Below, in pieces: positions 32,666 through 45,466 of a stretch of DNA of 64,000 nt. The notes beneath the pieces were generated by a model. It was not told where the DNA came from. It worked only from the letters and a program-made list of their open reading frames with translations, and made no database searches. This DNA comes from Sternotherus odoratus (lineage: Eukaryota; Chordata; Testudines; Kinosternidae): the NCBI GenBank assembly GCA_032164245.1, contig JAVMKO010000003.1, positions 139,179,259 to 139,243,258 on the forward strand. The letters are read 5' to 3'. The number at the start of each line of letters is the position of its first letter. Position 1 is the stretch's first letter. Made by a program: the position numbers and the translations under genes.

Positions 32666-33654
32666 ATGGCTAAAATGTTTATTGAAAAAACAGAGTGTAC
32701 TCGTCTGTTTTGTTCCTTCATGTGGTGCTTCTAACTTTCATTGCTTTATTTTATGTGATGTTCCTATACTTCTGTGTAGCTTGTATGAAAACATTCAAAT
32801 GGATGGCTGTATTTTCAGGTTAATTAACTATTCCATATGATTGATGCACACGATTACTTGCCTCTAGCTAGAAATTTGTTTTTTCTTTTTCATGGTTGCA
32901 AGAGTAAAGAGGGAATTGGGGAAGCCTGTATATGCTTAGGCTGTCTCATAGGATTGAATTAATCTCTGAAACCATTTATAATTGCTCTCTGAACCTAAGT
33001 ACTTAAAAATATTCCTTCACGGCCATTTGAAGGAGCATTGTTATTGCTATTAACTTATTCAGCACTATTTATAGTATCTTTTTAATGGTCTTTGTTTGAT
33101 TTGTACCTACTAATAAATGTTCTGGTTCAGTTGTAATTTCTTGCTGTAATGTTTGGCTTTTGTGTACCTTTTCTCCTCAGACGTCCCAGTTAAAATAAGG
33201 TTACCATCTCTTTGCTGACCTGTACAACAATTAAAAATTGTTTTTTATAAAGTGTAATGCAACAAGAGTTGTGTAGAACCAAACAGTCTGCATGTGGTTT
33301 GGGAATAGAAAAATGTTTTAAAACCAATGGGTGTTTGTGAGAACAAGATTTCAAACAAGCAGGCTTGCTGATCTAAATTTAATTAATGTTAAATATCTTT
33401 GTTGGAAAACATCAGTTTGATAGATACAATTGTGTGCTTTTGTGCGGAGAAATCAATCTGGACAGAAGGGTAATAATGATCATTCTCTTAATCACAGCTA
33501 CATGAGAAGCAATTACCATGACAATATCAGAAAGAAATCTGGCAAGTTATTTACTGGTCAATATTCTTCTAGGTCAATTCAGTAGTAGGTTTTATCTTTC
33601 TCCCACACAGGACCAAAACCCAGCTGCTGTTTCTTGCTGTGATCCACATGGCAG
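32666..33654 (+). other. Intron 4 sequence, nothing recognised
   Basis: AT-rich intronic DNA without a recognisable feature. Confidence 0.5.
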
Positions 33655-33905
33655 AATTTCATAGATTTTTAAGACCACAAGGGACCATTTTGATTATGTA
33701 GTCTGTTCTCTTGCCTAACACAGGCCACAAAATTTCATGCAGCAGTTCTTGGATCAGTCTCAGCAACTTGTGATTGAATGAGAGTCATATCTTTTAGTAA
33801 GACATCCAGTCTTGATTTAAAGACTCTGAGGAATGGTGAACCACATCCTTTGATAACCTGTTCCAGTGTAGTCTCTTGTCACAGCAATAAACTAATTTTT
33901 AAGAG
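33655..33905 (-). mobile_element. CR1-type LINE 3' region, reverse orientation, diverged
   Basis: The phrases 'aagaccacaagggaccattt', 'cctaacacaggccac', 'gacatccagtcttgattta' and 'cacatcctttgataacctg' on the plus strand are the complement of the CR1 3' coding end and untranslated region common in reptiles. It is diverged and 5'-truncated. The strand is that of the element. Confidence 0.75.
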
Positions 33906-34065
33906 CTGATTAAGAAGATGAGGGATGTTTAACATTTTCACAAAATATTTGTAAACTTTAACCTAGTGTGACATGCATAAAAAATGGCAAAGAATCTACC
34001 TGCTGACATAGTTCAGTTCTTAACTTTCATTCAGAGTTTTTGAGCAAAAACCAAGTACACTGAAT

Positions 34066-34359
34066 CAGGGGTGGCTCCAGGCACCAGTGCAGCAAGTGTG
34101 TGCCTGGGGCGGCAAGACGGGGGGGGGGGTTGGGGGGGAACTTTCAGGGCGGCAGTCAGGCGGGCTTCAGCGGCATGCTGATGGGAGGTCCAGTGGTCCT
34201 GCGGCTTCAGCGGCATTTTGGCGGCAAGTACGACGAAGCTGTGGGAGTGATGGACCTCCCACAGAAACACCACTGAATCTGCGGGACCAGCGGACCTCCC
34301 GCAGGTATGCCGCCGAAGGCCGCCTGACTGGGGCGGCAAAAAACGAAGAGCCGCCGCTG
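34066..34359. mobile_element. hAT-like MITE, CAGGGGTGGCTCCAGG ends
   Basis: The left end CAGGGGTGGCTC and the right end GAGCCGCCGCTG are inverted with few mismatches. The flanks CACTGAAT (34058-34065) and TACTGAAT (34360-34367) agree at seven of eight positions. The middle repeats 'gcggcttcagcggcat' and is partly inverted. There is no gene. Confidence 0.82.
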
Positions 34360-34367
34360 TACTGAAT

Positions 34368-37320
34368 TCGTTATCGTTCATTCTAAAATGAGGTTTGCAG
34401 TTAATTTAAAGTTTTCATTTCCAACCTCTAATGTTTTCTTACCTTCTGTCTCCATTCTGTTCAGTGCTGCAGCTCAGTCAGAGTCCCCCAGTTTCCTCAG
34501 GAATTGTACTTGTTTTATTAGACTTTTTGTCTCCTGCGCAGACAAAAATAACATTGGTTAGTGCCTCTTGAGGCATGTCAGACAATACACTGTCTATAGC
34601 TGTATATATACAAACACATGTGGAGGTTATTAATTACAGAGAGGTACAAGATACATTTTAGATATCATAAATGAATTTATCACGTGTTTGTCATGTTTTC
34701 TGTGCAGTATCCATCTCCTCAGGAGTTACACCAACATTCAAACCATGAGATTTGCTTCCATCGCCTTGCAGAGAAACCTTCCTAAATATGGAATTTCCTC
34801 CCCCATTTAAAAACTTTCACCTGAGGTCCAGGACAGGCAACACTGAGGGTATACTGCAGATAAGAAAAAATGTGGTTTTGAAGTCACAATGTCTCATGAC
34901 CTATAGTATTATCTTGTGATTGCCAATCTTGGCACTCACATTTAGTCCTCAAAGGGTTCAGTATAGAGGTTAAAGCTGGGACATTTTTAGGTTTAGAAAA
35001 GTTATTTTAGGTCACTTAGTCTTTTAACCGTGATTTTTGGCTGTTCTGGGGGATCGAATGGTAACAATTTCAACAGCCCTTGGGCTCTCTAAGTTACAGC
35101 AGCCTGTCCCTAGCTTACGGCTGTCTTTTTCAGTACCTCTGCAGAGTGAAATCTCCCATGGCTGGATATGGGACTTTTAGAACCTGTTTGTGCTGCTTCA
35201 ACCCCTTTACCTGATGTAAAAGGGCTGGAGCAAGGGTGAGAATCTTATGTATTGTAACTTAGGGACCTGATTTAATTTACAGGGAGAGGGATATAAAAAA
35301 TAGTCTTTAAAAAGTCTCTGAAATGTAAAATATTTTTTTCTTCAATGCTTGTGACATACACAAAACATGAAAGTTTGGTGTGGTATCAAGTTTTTATTGG
35401 CACTTACATGGGATGATGTGCATTACTTATAAGTAATGCATGGCCATCCCAAGGTCATACTGATAAATCTTTTATACCACACCTCTTATGTATTTTTTAC
35501 ATAATATATATATGTGTGTGTATTTTATTGTTTTGCTGAATGATAGCAATTTCAGGATTTGGAATGAGTTACTTGCGAGGCTATGTACAAATAATTGAAC
35601 GTGTAGAAATTCCAGCCAATCACACCACTGTATCCAGCCCCCCAAAAGAGTTTCCTTCTGTAAACCTGGGTATGTCTATCCTTAGTTCTCAGTACACTGT
35701 TCCCGAATCCTGTCTGTTCCCTGAACTTCACCTGGTAAACTTACAGCAAACAACTAAGATCCAGTTTACACCATAAACTGGAACTATGCTATAACCAGTA
35801 CAGGAGACAATGGTGTTGAAATAATGGTTGCACAAGCCTATATGGTGGTTTGAAATTAGAACATGTGACTTCTGATCTTCTAATTTAGTGAGTACTTACT
35901 AGACCCTTCTGTCTGCTGTATCTAAATTATTATTTAGAGAGACAGATGAAGTTAGAGGTGCTGAATTGAATTGTCAGGACAATGAAAGCAGTGGTTTGCA
36001 TATGCAAGCAAAGTAAACTATTATTGAGTAATACAAGGTCTTTTTTACATGTAGCTTTTAAAGGTAACTTGCAGGACTAAGGTCCTTCCACCTGGTGAAT
36101 ATTTTATCTTCATCTAAACTATGTATGGTGCCCCTCATTGCTACACCGATGGGAGGCATGTAAATGCTAACAACATATAAAATGAATGATATGGGCCAAA
36201 TTCTGCCCTGGGATAGCTTGCACAGCTCCCTTAGAAATCAATGGCCATTTTGACTATTATGCCCTTCTTGACTATTTTCTAATCTGAAACGGGACCAGTT
36301 CTACATAAGACTAAGCCTTTGATTTTTCGAAGTGAAGGCTGGAGAGAGAGAAAAGCTTGAAAATCCATATCTTCTTGTATACATATACTCAGATATTTGC
36401 ACTTACTAGTTCATTTGGGCATACATAATTTGATTCCCTGTGCGTTCTATTTTTTATATTCTTTTAATAAAAATTAAATTAATTAGATATTGTCCAGTTT
36501 ATTTATCTTATTTTGGCCCCAGACATGGATCATACTTGCACAGTTTTGCACCCTGGCTTTGATGTGCATGTCTAGACAGTGATTGTTGAGTTTCTGTGGA
36601 TACACAAATCCCAGTAGTATTCAACCATCAAGTGTGTTCTACGGTGTTTCAGGCAGAAGAATAAACTACTGTTGTTTTTAATTACTGTCCAGCCAAATAT
36701 AAACCAATTACAGTGAAAATCATCCCACCATCACTTTTGAGTGTCAGTTGAAATTTAAAAATGTAGCGTTCACTAATGATTCTCTTACATTAGCTAAGAA
36801 AAATCATAATATTGGCAACCCAGTGGCTGTTGGGAACAGTTGGTAACTGTTTTGGGCATTCTATGTATTTTTTTTTCTCTTTGTTTTTCCATTTTAAATG
36901 TACAATGATTTGTGCTCCAAATGCAAATATGCCTTCAATCTGTAGCTCCCTATTATTTGTAATATGCCCTCTGGCATGTGTCTCCAACAATAAAGGGCAG
37001 TTAAAGCTCCTTAAACAGGGTTTGAAATAACGATGCATAAGCATGTTTGCCATTGGTTTCCCTGTAATTATTAATCCAGCACTATGTGACCTATGGGTGC
37101 TCTGCACTCTCTCCACAGATCACAGATTGGGAATCATTTTTCCAGTTGACTGATAAATGGCAGGCTGTTTGAAAGGGATAAGAACTAGGTTAGAGTGTTA
37201 TTATCAAAGAGCTTAAGTGACTCTGAAGTGATTTCAGATTCCATCCTGTCCCCTGCCAGACATGGTTCAAGCAAAAGCCTTCTTTATTTAAAACAAACAA
37301 CCAAACAAAAAAATCCACAC
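34368..37320 (+). other. Intron 4 sequence, no gene seen
   Basis: AT-rich intron. A perfect 22-bp palindrome 'tgcattacttataagtaatg' plus 'ca' lies at 35419-35440. Nothing else is recognised. Confidence 0.5.
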
Positions 37321-38053
37321 ACTCAAAAGATGAGCGTGACCTCAGCAATATCAGTAGGGGAGTGGCTCTGGTGCCCTCTAGAGTGGTGCCCACATGGTGT
37401 GGTATAAGGGGCACCACCGGCTCCCCACCCTTTTTGCGGCTAGTGACGGTGCACGGAACGTTCACTGCTCCTATTAACATTGCTTAGGCTTTGTTCGTAC
37501 GAACTAGAGCTCTTGTAGTTAATGTACATATAGTTAGTTGGGGAGTAAGTTATCCCTTAGCTATAGTTAGAGTTTTGCTAGTCCCATTGGGGACTTAGCC
37601 AGGGGACAGGGCATTAAGCCCTGTGATCGTTGAAAACGGCCCATACCTGTGAGTGATCCACATAGTAGCTGTCTCAGGTGCCTCAGTGAAGGGGGTATAA
37701 GTGATAAATGTTGAATCTGCAAGTCCTTTACACCTAGGACTAAGAAGAAGTGAGATCAGATTCCAAGTGCTTCTGATGGAGTCAGCGCTCACTCCATCCC
37801 CGGAGAAAAGGTCCGACTCGGCACCCAGCCCTGCGGCATCGGCACATAGTGCCCTGCCCGCGATGAGCCGGTACTGATCTCCGTCCATGGCCCCAGCCAA
37901 GAAGTCAAAGAAGGCTGGTAGATGACGGTCTCCTATTCCCCGCAAAGGGAAGGATAGGGCTGGGATTGAGCTAAGACCTGCACTGGGCAGCTTATCTCCC
38001 CCATTGGAAGTTGGGCATCAGCTCACGTCGAGCGATGCAGCCCACCCCGTTCC

Positions 38054-39435
38054 GTGCCTGGAAGCCCAGACACAGAGGCGGGTCTTCATCAACTTCAGGT
38101 GCCATTGACGCCTGAAGTGTTCCAGGCTACACAGGAGATCCTGACGCTCCCAATGCCACCCACACCACCCCGGCAATGCCCAGACCTTGGTAAGCCCTCC
38201 TTGAACCTGACCTCACCCCAATGGCACCGTTCCCCATCACGGGGGACATCCCACCACTGTTCACCTGCTCGAAGTCGCTCAGAGGCAGACTCATCAGAGC
38301 TCTCCATATTTACTGGACCTTCAGCACTGGCTGTGGGATTTGAGGTGAAACTCGCCTGTTACCTCGCACATACCCACAGAGGCACGTGCTCCCCATCAGG
38401 AACGTCAGGACCGGACCTTCGCATCTCTAGAATGCCATTACAGATCCCGGGAATGATCGGAGGATCAAAGCTGCGAACCCCACCAGTGATCCCCGAAACG
38501 GGTGTCACCGTATTTGGGGAGATCTCCCTGGTGCCCAGGTTGAGATACCTCCAGCTCCCACGCCTTGTCCTGGTACAGATCTCGAAACGTGAGGTGTGGA
38601 TCGCTGGTCTCCCTTCGTGGATCTGCTGAGTGCCACTGATCACAGAGGTCCCCACAGAGGCACACGTTCTGCTCAGACCAGTCCTCCTCTAGATTCAACC
38701 GCTATTACTGCCAGGCACAGAGTCACCGCTCCAGTGGATCCGGGTCACCGGATAGCAATTGCTACGGACACGGCTCCGGTAAGGAGCAAGGCTACACATT
38801 GGCAGGGCAGCGTCCCAGACCCTCGGTAGCGAAACCTGCCCCATGACCCCAGGCCCAGTGACCGGCCCCGTGGTACCCCAGGAACCCATGGGGGGTTCAC
38901 CCAGCCCTCACAGCCTTCCCACTTGGTGTTGGGAGCCTTGAACAGCCCTGTGGCCTTGATTACCCAACTCCCTCCGATGCTTGAGGCCCCAGGGGATAAG
39001 ACCCCGCAAGTCCATGTGGATCAAGGGGAACAGCCTGCTGGACTGCCAATGGGTGCCATGGAACCTGTGGAACCGGCTTCTTTCTCATCATCACCGGACG
39101 GGGTCATCACGGAGCCTCCTCACCTAGTTCCTCAAGATGACTCTAAGGTGCACCAGGAGCTGTTGAAGAGGATCACATCCAACCTTGGTCTGCATGGAGA
39201 GGAGTTGGAGGAGTAAGTGGACTCCCTGTTCAATGTCCTTTCCTTCACAGCCCCTGCTAGGGTGGCCCTTCCCCTTCACGAAGGAGTATTGAAGATATCC
39301 AGTGCCTTGTGGCAAACCCCCTCCTCTCTGCCCCCCATTTCCAAACAGGCAGAGCGTAAATACTTTTTCAGATTAAGGGGCATGAATACCTGTACTACCA
39401 TCTTGCCCCAAATTCCCTGGTGGGTGAGGCATTAA
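38054..39435 (+). pseudogene. DIRS-like Gag region, decayed
   Basis: Frames on the plus strand carry Pro/Ser-rich sequence (SPSRGTSHHCSPARSRSEAD near 38240), a usual feature of the DIRS Gag region. A more structured part then reads APARVALPLHEGVLKISSAL followed by WQTPSSLPPISKQAERKYFF near 39245-39380. The order VALPL...WQTP..LPP..K..ERKYF recurs in reptile DIRS-like Gag proteins as far as I know. At least two frame changes and several stops break it. Confidence 0.55.
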
Positions 39436-39529
39436 CCAGGGGCAATCTGGAACTACCCCCAAAAATAAAGACTCCAGGAGACTGGACTAGAGCGCAGGAG
39501 TCCTTGGCGGTCTTCCTGGTACACATCCC

Positions 39530-39660
39530 AATCCAGACATCTGTCAAGCCACGACGTGGTCCTCGGTCCACATGTTCACGTCTCATTATGCGATCACTCA
39601 GCAGGCCAGAGACGACGCTGGGTTCGGCAGAGCTGTGTTACAAACTACGCAGCCATGAAC
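39530..39660 (+). pseudogene. Tyrosine recombinase C-terminal remnant
   Basis: One plus-strand frame reads CQATTWSSVHMFTSHYAITQ then QARDDAGFGRAVLQTT before a stop. A W.S.H.F..HY pattern is consistent with the C-terminal H/Y region of the recombinase in DIRS-type elements. It is short, and the rest of the domain is missing, so the call depends on context. Confidence 0.5.
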
Positions 39661-40108
39661 TCCTATCCGGCTCTACAGGAACTGCTGGAAATCACCTAAT
39701 GTGGAATGGACATGAGGGAGCGCTCGAAGAAGAAAAGACAGTTGCCTGGTCCGTAACTGTGTTCTTTGAGATGTGTTGCTCATGTCCATTCTACGACCCA
39801 CCCTCCTTCCCCACTGTTGGAATTTCTCGCAAGAAGGAACCGAGGGTGTGGGGAGCTGGTAACGCCCCTTATACTGTGCCATGCTGGCACCACTCCAGAG
39901 GGTGCCAGAGCAGCTCCCCTACGGATACTGCTGAGGATTTTTTTTTGGCACCGTGTGTGTGGTGAGCACCCACACCTATTGTGGAATGGACATGAACAAC
40001 ACCTCTCGTTCCATTTATGGAACAGATAAACTGTCTTTTCTGCTGGTATAGGAACATGACCTTCCTGAATGACATTATCTATGTGCACAGAAGCCATCTT
40101 CTGTTGGC

Positions 40109-40229
40109 TAGCTGCCCCTACACTGGGGGTTTTGTTGCCATACCTATATTGCTGTGGGGAAGGGGATAGCTTCCCCCTCCCCCGACTGACATAGCTATAC
40201 CAGTATACATTTTAAGTGTAGACAGGGCA
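40109..40229. mobile_element. Short MITE-like segment
   Basis: The left part 'tagctgcccctacactggg' and the right end 'ttaagtgtagacagggc' are roughly inverted and resemble the 'gtgtagacaaggc' family. This is a weak call. Confidence 0.4.
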
Positions 40230-43200
40230 CAGAATGCAGACATACTGGATTAGTACACCAACTGCACCCCTCATCCTTTCGTTGGCAGTTGAAATAACTT
40301 AGCTTGAGCTTTCTGTTTGATATTGTTTCTTCATCAAACAAGACCCTTCCTAAGGTTTCCTCCCATTACCTTTAAATCCTAGAACCTGGTTCCTTCAGCC
40401 TAGAGACCCACTGCCATCTCCCTTATGTCCAGAGTGGGGTTGTCATGGTAAGTCAAAAACAATCAGTCGTCATGCCTGTGCAGGGTCCCAATACATACTG
40501 CAAGGTGGGTGGATTGGAAACTCTGCTGCCTGTTACAGTTGAATTGAGCTAAATCATTGCACATAACAGTGTGGAAGATCTTGGATTCAACACAACAGCA
40601 TTTGAGTTCCCATATGATTCATCTGGATACGACGTTTTACTGGTTGTTGAAATCTGTGTTCTCGATCATGCATATGGTTTTTAATGTGTATCCAACTGAC
40701 AGATACATTACAAGTTTAATTGATTTGGTGGGAATGCAATTTTTATTGGACTAAAGGGGGCAATGAACTCTGAAAAATCTTTAAATTCCCATTGTTCTTA
40801 TCCAGAATATATCCAAATTGTGTTAGGAAGCTCACGTGGAAGGGTATAATACTCAGGACTGCCTTTTCCATTCTTATGATTTGATTGATATTGTTTTGTA
40901 AATTCTTGCTGTGTTTTTGTTTATGTACCTGCTGTTCCACAAGATCCTCATTAAAAGAAGATTCAAATCCCAGGGGCTGTCTTACTCATCAACTTAAAAA
41001 AAAAAAGTTTGTAAGGAGTAGTAAAACAGGATTTGACTGGAGCCTTCTAGGAAGAAATAGTTTTAAAAGTAAAGGGCTCTGAAACAAGAAGGGATTTTAA
41101 AAGAAAGAAAAAAATGTGGATTTCATTTAAATCAAGCATTTTTTATTTTAGAAAGCCATGGTCTCATTGATGTATTGTTTTTGTGGAATGTTTGACAAAA
41201 GTACGTTATTGATTGTTGTAAGAAACAAGTTAAGAGATGGTTACCAAGATGATGGAAAATTAAATTTCTACTCATGAAGTGATTAATTTCCTACTAGATC
41301 AGTAAAACATTTTTGAATAGAATGTATTACCAGGGTGAAACAGGGTAGTAGAAAATGTTCACCAAATATTCGTAAACTGTACATTGCACTATATTTTTAT
41401 TAGTTATCAACCTGTCTTTATTAAAATAGTTCCCACTTACTACCAGAATAGTGGTTGTACCACCATCAGTAGTACTAAACATTGCTTGCAAAAAGTCTCT
41501 GGATCCTATCAGTGTAACAAAACATTTGACCATTTAAATGATCCAGCTGGTATGTTCATGTTTAGTTTATTTCTAAAAGTGATTTGGACAGAATTTTTCA
41601 GTGGTTCATAGAAAACAGATGACAATATTTGATCTTCAGAAGCATTCTAAATGTATATACCCTTAGAGTGGTGGTGTTTCTCTCTGTTCTTCTTTTGGTC
41701 TTCAAAGGCTTTACGAATGCATAGTTTCTACCATTTGGGGTTATTCTTAGGTTATGATTTTGCCTTGATGGTAGCTTTTGTTGGACGTGCTTTTAGGTGA
41801 ATTAAAGAACTTTATACTCATGATCAGTGTGAATATTAAGTAGTTCTTAATGCTCATTTCTGTTAATTTCATCACCAGTACTGAGAGCAGGCCTGTAGGT
41901 TTCATTTGCACATATTTTGAGATTAGGAAGTCCTTCTCTTTTCATATAAGAAGAAGAAATTTCCTGATTCTTTGGTGTTAAAAACAAATAGGTCAAAGCC
42001 TTCCAAGGCTGAAAGATTTCTTGAAATTAAGTTTTCTTAAAACAGAGGGGCTAAATCATGCTATTTCATTTTAATCAGGTCCCCCCACTGAAATTAAACT
42101 GATGAAGTTGTATAGTTAGGGATTACATCTAGATTATGGTGGAAGGGAGACAGCCTCACATCTGAATATTGGTCAGACAATACTGCTTTTGTTAGTAATT
42201 AAACTTTGCCCATAACTTCTCACTGTATTCGGAATGTTCTCTGTAAATTTGAGCATTCAAGTTGTCTTTCTAACTTGTTTTTTAAATGTAAAATGTTTCT
42301 GATTGTAAGTAATTATTTCCATTTTGATTTTGTCATTTGAAACTTCTGTATTTGACAAATTAGTCGTAACAGAGGAAACTAGTATGGATAATAGATATGA
42401 GATTTGGATCAAATTAAAGGTATATTGAAAGTATGAGAGAGAAATGTGAAAATACAATTAGGTTAAATGAGTCTCTTGCCTTGTTTTTGTTTCTTCATTT
42501 CATTCCAGTTCTGTGTTTTTAAAGTTTTATTTTGAAGTTAAAATGAATTGATACCATTATCTGGAATTTGAATTGCTCTGTCTTCCCTATTACCCAGGAA
42601 CAGACGCTGTACAGTTCCCTTTGGAACTTGATCCATTGAAGTCAGCAGGAGGCGCTAGCATCTTGCAGCAATAGGTTATGTAGAATTGATAATAGAGACT
42701 GGTGCTGCCCTCTTTAAAATCAATGGGAGCAGGATAAGACCCATGGAGACTAGAAACTTCATTTTCGAGTCTGAGGTCATGTATGTGCCTGATGTTTTGA
42801 AAGCAGTTTGTATCAGTTACATCAGCAATGCTTGTGTTTACATGTTATAGAATGACCACCATGGCAGAGAGAGAGAGAGAGACCATACACCCCTGTATGG
42901 TTTGATAGACCACAGTGAAAACTTAATTGAAAAAATCAATAATTAGGTTTTGGTGCCCATCGAAATCATCACAATCATTAAATGTTAGTGTAACTGTAAC
43001 CATAACAGCATAACAGTGAGTTTAATTAAATCATCTGATCTCAGTGGTTGCCCCATTCTTTTCTCTTACAGACTTGCTGCTGGGTTGTGAGGGTTTTTTT
43101 TTTTAGCCTTGTGGCAGAATGCACCATCTTAATAAGCTTGTATTAAAGGGGAAAAGAAAGTATGTTCTGGATCAGCTAGTCTTTGAGCTGCTGAAATGGG

Positions 43201-44264
43201 AGGACAGGCATAGGCCACAAATTTCAGAAGCAAGTTAATTAATCAGAAAAGTTTAAAAAAAAAAAAAGCAAAAATTCTTTCTTTCTTTCTTTGTAGTTTT
43301 GTTCATTGGCCTCAAAGGTTCGGCGAGTTCACATAAGAATCCAAGCTTTTGAGTGCTTAACTATACAGAGTCTCCAAATTTTTTTATAGCACCAGAAGCA
43401 GGCCAAAAATATTAACAGTAGATTTAAAGAATATAGTGGATGTGAAAGGGTGTATATCTTGTGGGAGGTGGTGAGGTGAGCTAATCAGTGCTTGGCTCTG
43501 GAGAAGGTTTACTTTCCTTTGCTGCGTAGGAAAATTGAAGTTAACCACAGCATATATCAAACACTTGAATACGTTATTTAAAAAAACACTGAATTTATTT
43601 TCTGTTGGTGTATTTTCTACAGTTATTCTAGGATTGAGCAAGGATTCAGTAACTAAACTACAAATTATATTTATGATAGGAGAGGAAGCCCTCTGAAAAA
43701 TCTTGGAATTTGATAACTCATCTTAAAATAAAGTTCGAACAAGCATACTTTGAATTGGATTTAAGCAAATCCTGTGAAAACATCAATCTTTTAGAGTACT
43801 TCACAAAATTGGTGGAGTTACATTAACAATTTTGACCTACCTTTGTTAATTTTCCTCAGGTGTTAACCCACCTTTCCACTTTTGCATATAATTAGTCTGT
43901 CGTGTTTTAATTTCTTTCGAATTTATGTCTATTTTGTTGTATTTATTCTTTGCTTTGGTTTTTGTTGTTCTTTCATTGCTCTTCTATCATTTGACTAAAG
44001 CTTTGATCCCACATCCTGTAGACTATTACTTATATACACTTTTGAGTGCGCAGATCAGTATAAACTGTTCAGTTTGTTCCTTTTATATTCATTTTTGTTT
44101 AAAAATGTGGCAATATACATTTTCACTATATTCAAACTATAAATGGAAATCTTAACTCTCTAATGTATTTTCTTGAAAATTGTGTACCTTTTTATATACA
44201 TTAAACAAAATATATTAACTTTAAACATTTTTACCAGTTCTTTTTTTTTTTTTTTCCTGTATAG
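40230..44264 (+). other. Intron 4 3' part, no gene seen
   Basis: AT-rich intron. A (GA)n run lies at 42869-42882 and a poly-A stretch followed by (TTTC)n at 43254-43292. A poly-T tract precedes exon 5. No coding sequence or named repeat is seen. Confidence 0.5.
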
Positions 44265-44328
44265 GGGAAAATGCAGTGTTGCCCTTCTGAATGAGACAGA
44301 ATCTGTGTTGTCATATCTTGATAAAGAG
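44265..44328 (+). CDS. MTA3: MTA3 exon 5 (BAH domain)
   Basis: This short coding exon follows a long poly-T tract ending TTCCTGTATAG and ends before GTAACACAC. One base (G) completes the arginine codon of exon 4. The remaining 21 codons read [20 protein letters not shown] then E, ending in phase 0. This is about residues 107-127. [17 protein letters not shown] is the MTA3 form of a conserved BAH stretch. The intron before it is 17.6 kb and the one after it only 1.0 kb, so exons 5 and 6 are the only close pair in the window. Confidence 0.96.
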
Positions 44329-45348
44329 GTAACACACATCACCAATCTTTTGTTTGCTTAGACTCCATAGATCCCAATGTTTTTTTTCTGATATTTGTAG
44401 TAGGGTTTTAGTAAATGCAGTAGAATTAAAAAAAATCAGTTTCGAATATCTTGTTAGAGATTGGTGAAAATACCTCCTGGCTTTATAAGTATCATGGATT
44501 AAAGTAATTTAATACATTGTATCGTCTCTCATTTTCTTATTACAGTCAGCTAAATAGTTATTGTCAACTGGACATAAAAATTAAAGTATACACTTCCTTC
44601 AGACATGTTAGGTGCTTTTTATAAAAGTAATTTAAAATATATTATAATAAAATCTTGAACATAAAATGCCTTATTCAGTGGTTTTAGTTATTTTAATATT
44701 CGGAAAACACTTTTTTGGTTTGAAATCAGTATGAATTCATTTTCATTGTCGTTTACCAGCACCATTAATGTATTGTAAGCATGGCTCTAAAAATAGTGCT
44801 TAGCTGCTACTCCAGTCAGCAGAGATAAAGGGCATACCAGTGCTTTTTTGGTGTAGGTCTTACTGAAAAATTGAGTGTTCTGGGCTTAGTTGTAATTTGT
44901 AAAAAAAAATCTTTATGAGAGGGTAATTCATTAAGGGGAAAAAAAGTAAAATTCAGAAAATAGTTTCCATGAGACATACCAAATTTTGGGGATAAGTAGC
45001 TGATCATTGTACCTTTAACGTTGCACATACACTCTTATGAAATGTCTTCCAAACGATTTTGTTCAATATAAGAGACTCTGTATGAGCCATTTAAACATGG
45101 AGACAATATTAAATTAACTTAAATTTGTATTCACTAAAATGGAGAGTAATATATTTTATAGGTTTTTTATTTGCCTGTCTTGCACTATCAAAGGGAGCTT
45201 GGAAGGTCAGTACAAGTGAATTTGAATTTGAAAGAGTAGAGTTTATTTTTTGTACTTGTAATTTTTAAATGAAAAACGTTTATGGGTTTAAAGTAAAATG
45301 AAACAGTTAAATGAATTAATATTATTGCAAATATCTTTTGCTTTTTAG
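44329..45348 (+). other. MTA3 intron 5
   Basis: This 1.0-kb AT-rich intron runs between GTAACACAC and CTTTTTAG and is the only short intron in the window. It holds no mobile element that I can see. Confidence 0.85.
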
Positions 45349-45466
45349 GATACTTTTTTTTATTCGCTGGTATATGATCCATCACTAAAAACACTTTTAG
45401 CAGACAAAGGAGAAATCAGAGTGGGACCTAGATATCAAGCAGATGTACCAGACATGCTTGCTGAAG
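45349..45466 (+). CDS. MTA3: MTA3 exon 6 (end of BAH domain)
   Basis: This exon lies between a TTTGCTTTTTAG acceptor and a GTAAATATT donor. Its 39 codons read [20 protein letters not shown], then [19 protein letters not shown], plus the first base of a glycine codon (phase 1 out). This is about residues 128-166. GPRYQAD is typical of MTA3, and the exon ends where the BAH domain gives way to the ELM2 domain that recruits HDAC1/2 in this family. The exons for ELM2, SANT and the GATA finger are not visible in the following 18.5 kb, so the gene continues beyond the window. I see no frameshift or stop in any of the five exons; the gene looks functional. Confidence 0.96.

Larger units (their letters stand above)
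37321..40035 (+). mobile_element. DIRS-like retroelement, internally deleted
   Basis: Left (37341-37430) and right (39847-39935) terminal segments are inverted copies: 'ctctggtgccctctagagtg' faces 'cactccagagggtgccagag', and 'ggtataaggggcaccacc' faces 'ggtaacgccccttatac'. Inverted terminal repeats without integrase-type LTRs are a DIRS hallmark. Inside lie a Gag-like region (37980-39430) and the last part of a tyrosine-recombinase-like reading frame (39530-39660), with no reverse transcriptase between, so the middle has been lost. Several stops and frameshifts show that it is dead. Borders are approximate. Confidence 0.65.

Noticed and set aside
31738..32673. A 311-codon plus-strand open frame, rich in Gly, Pro, Arg and Ala
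   Set aside because: It lies entirely within a Tigger-like element built of GC palindromes; similar frames occur on both strands, and the composition follows the G and C runs. It is not a gene.
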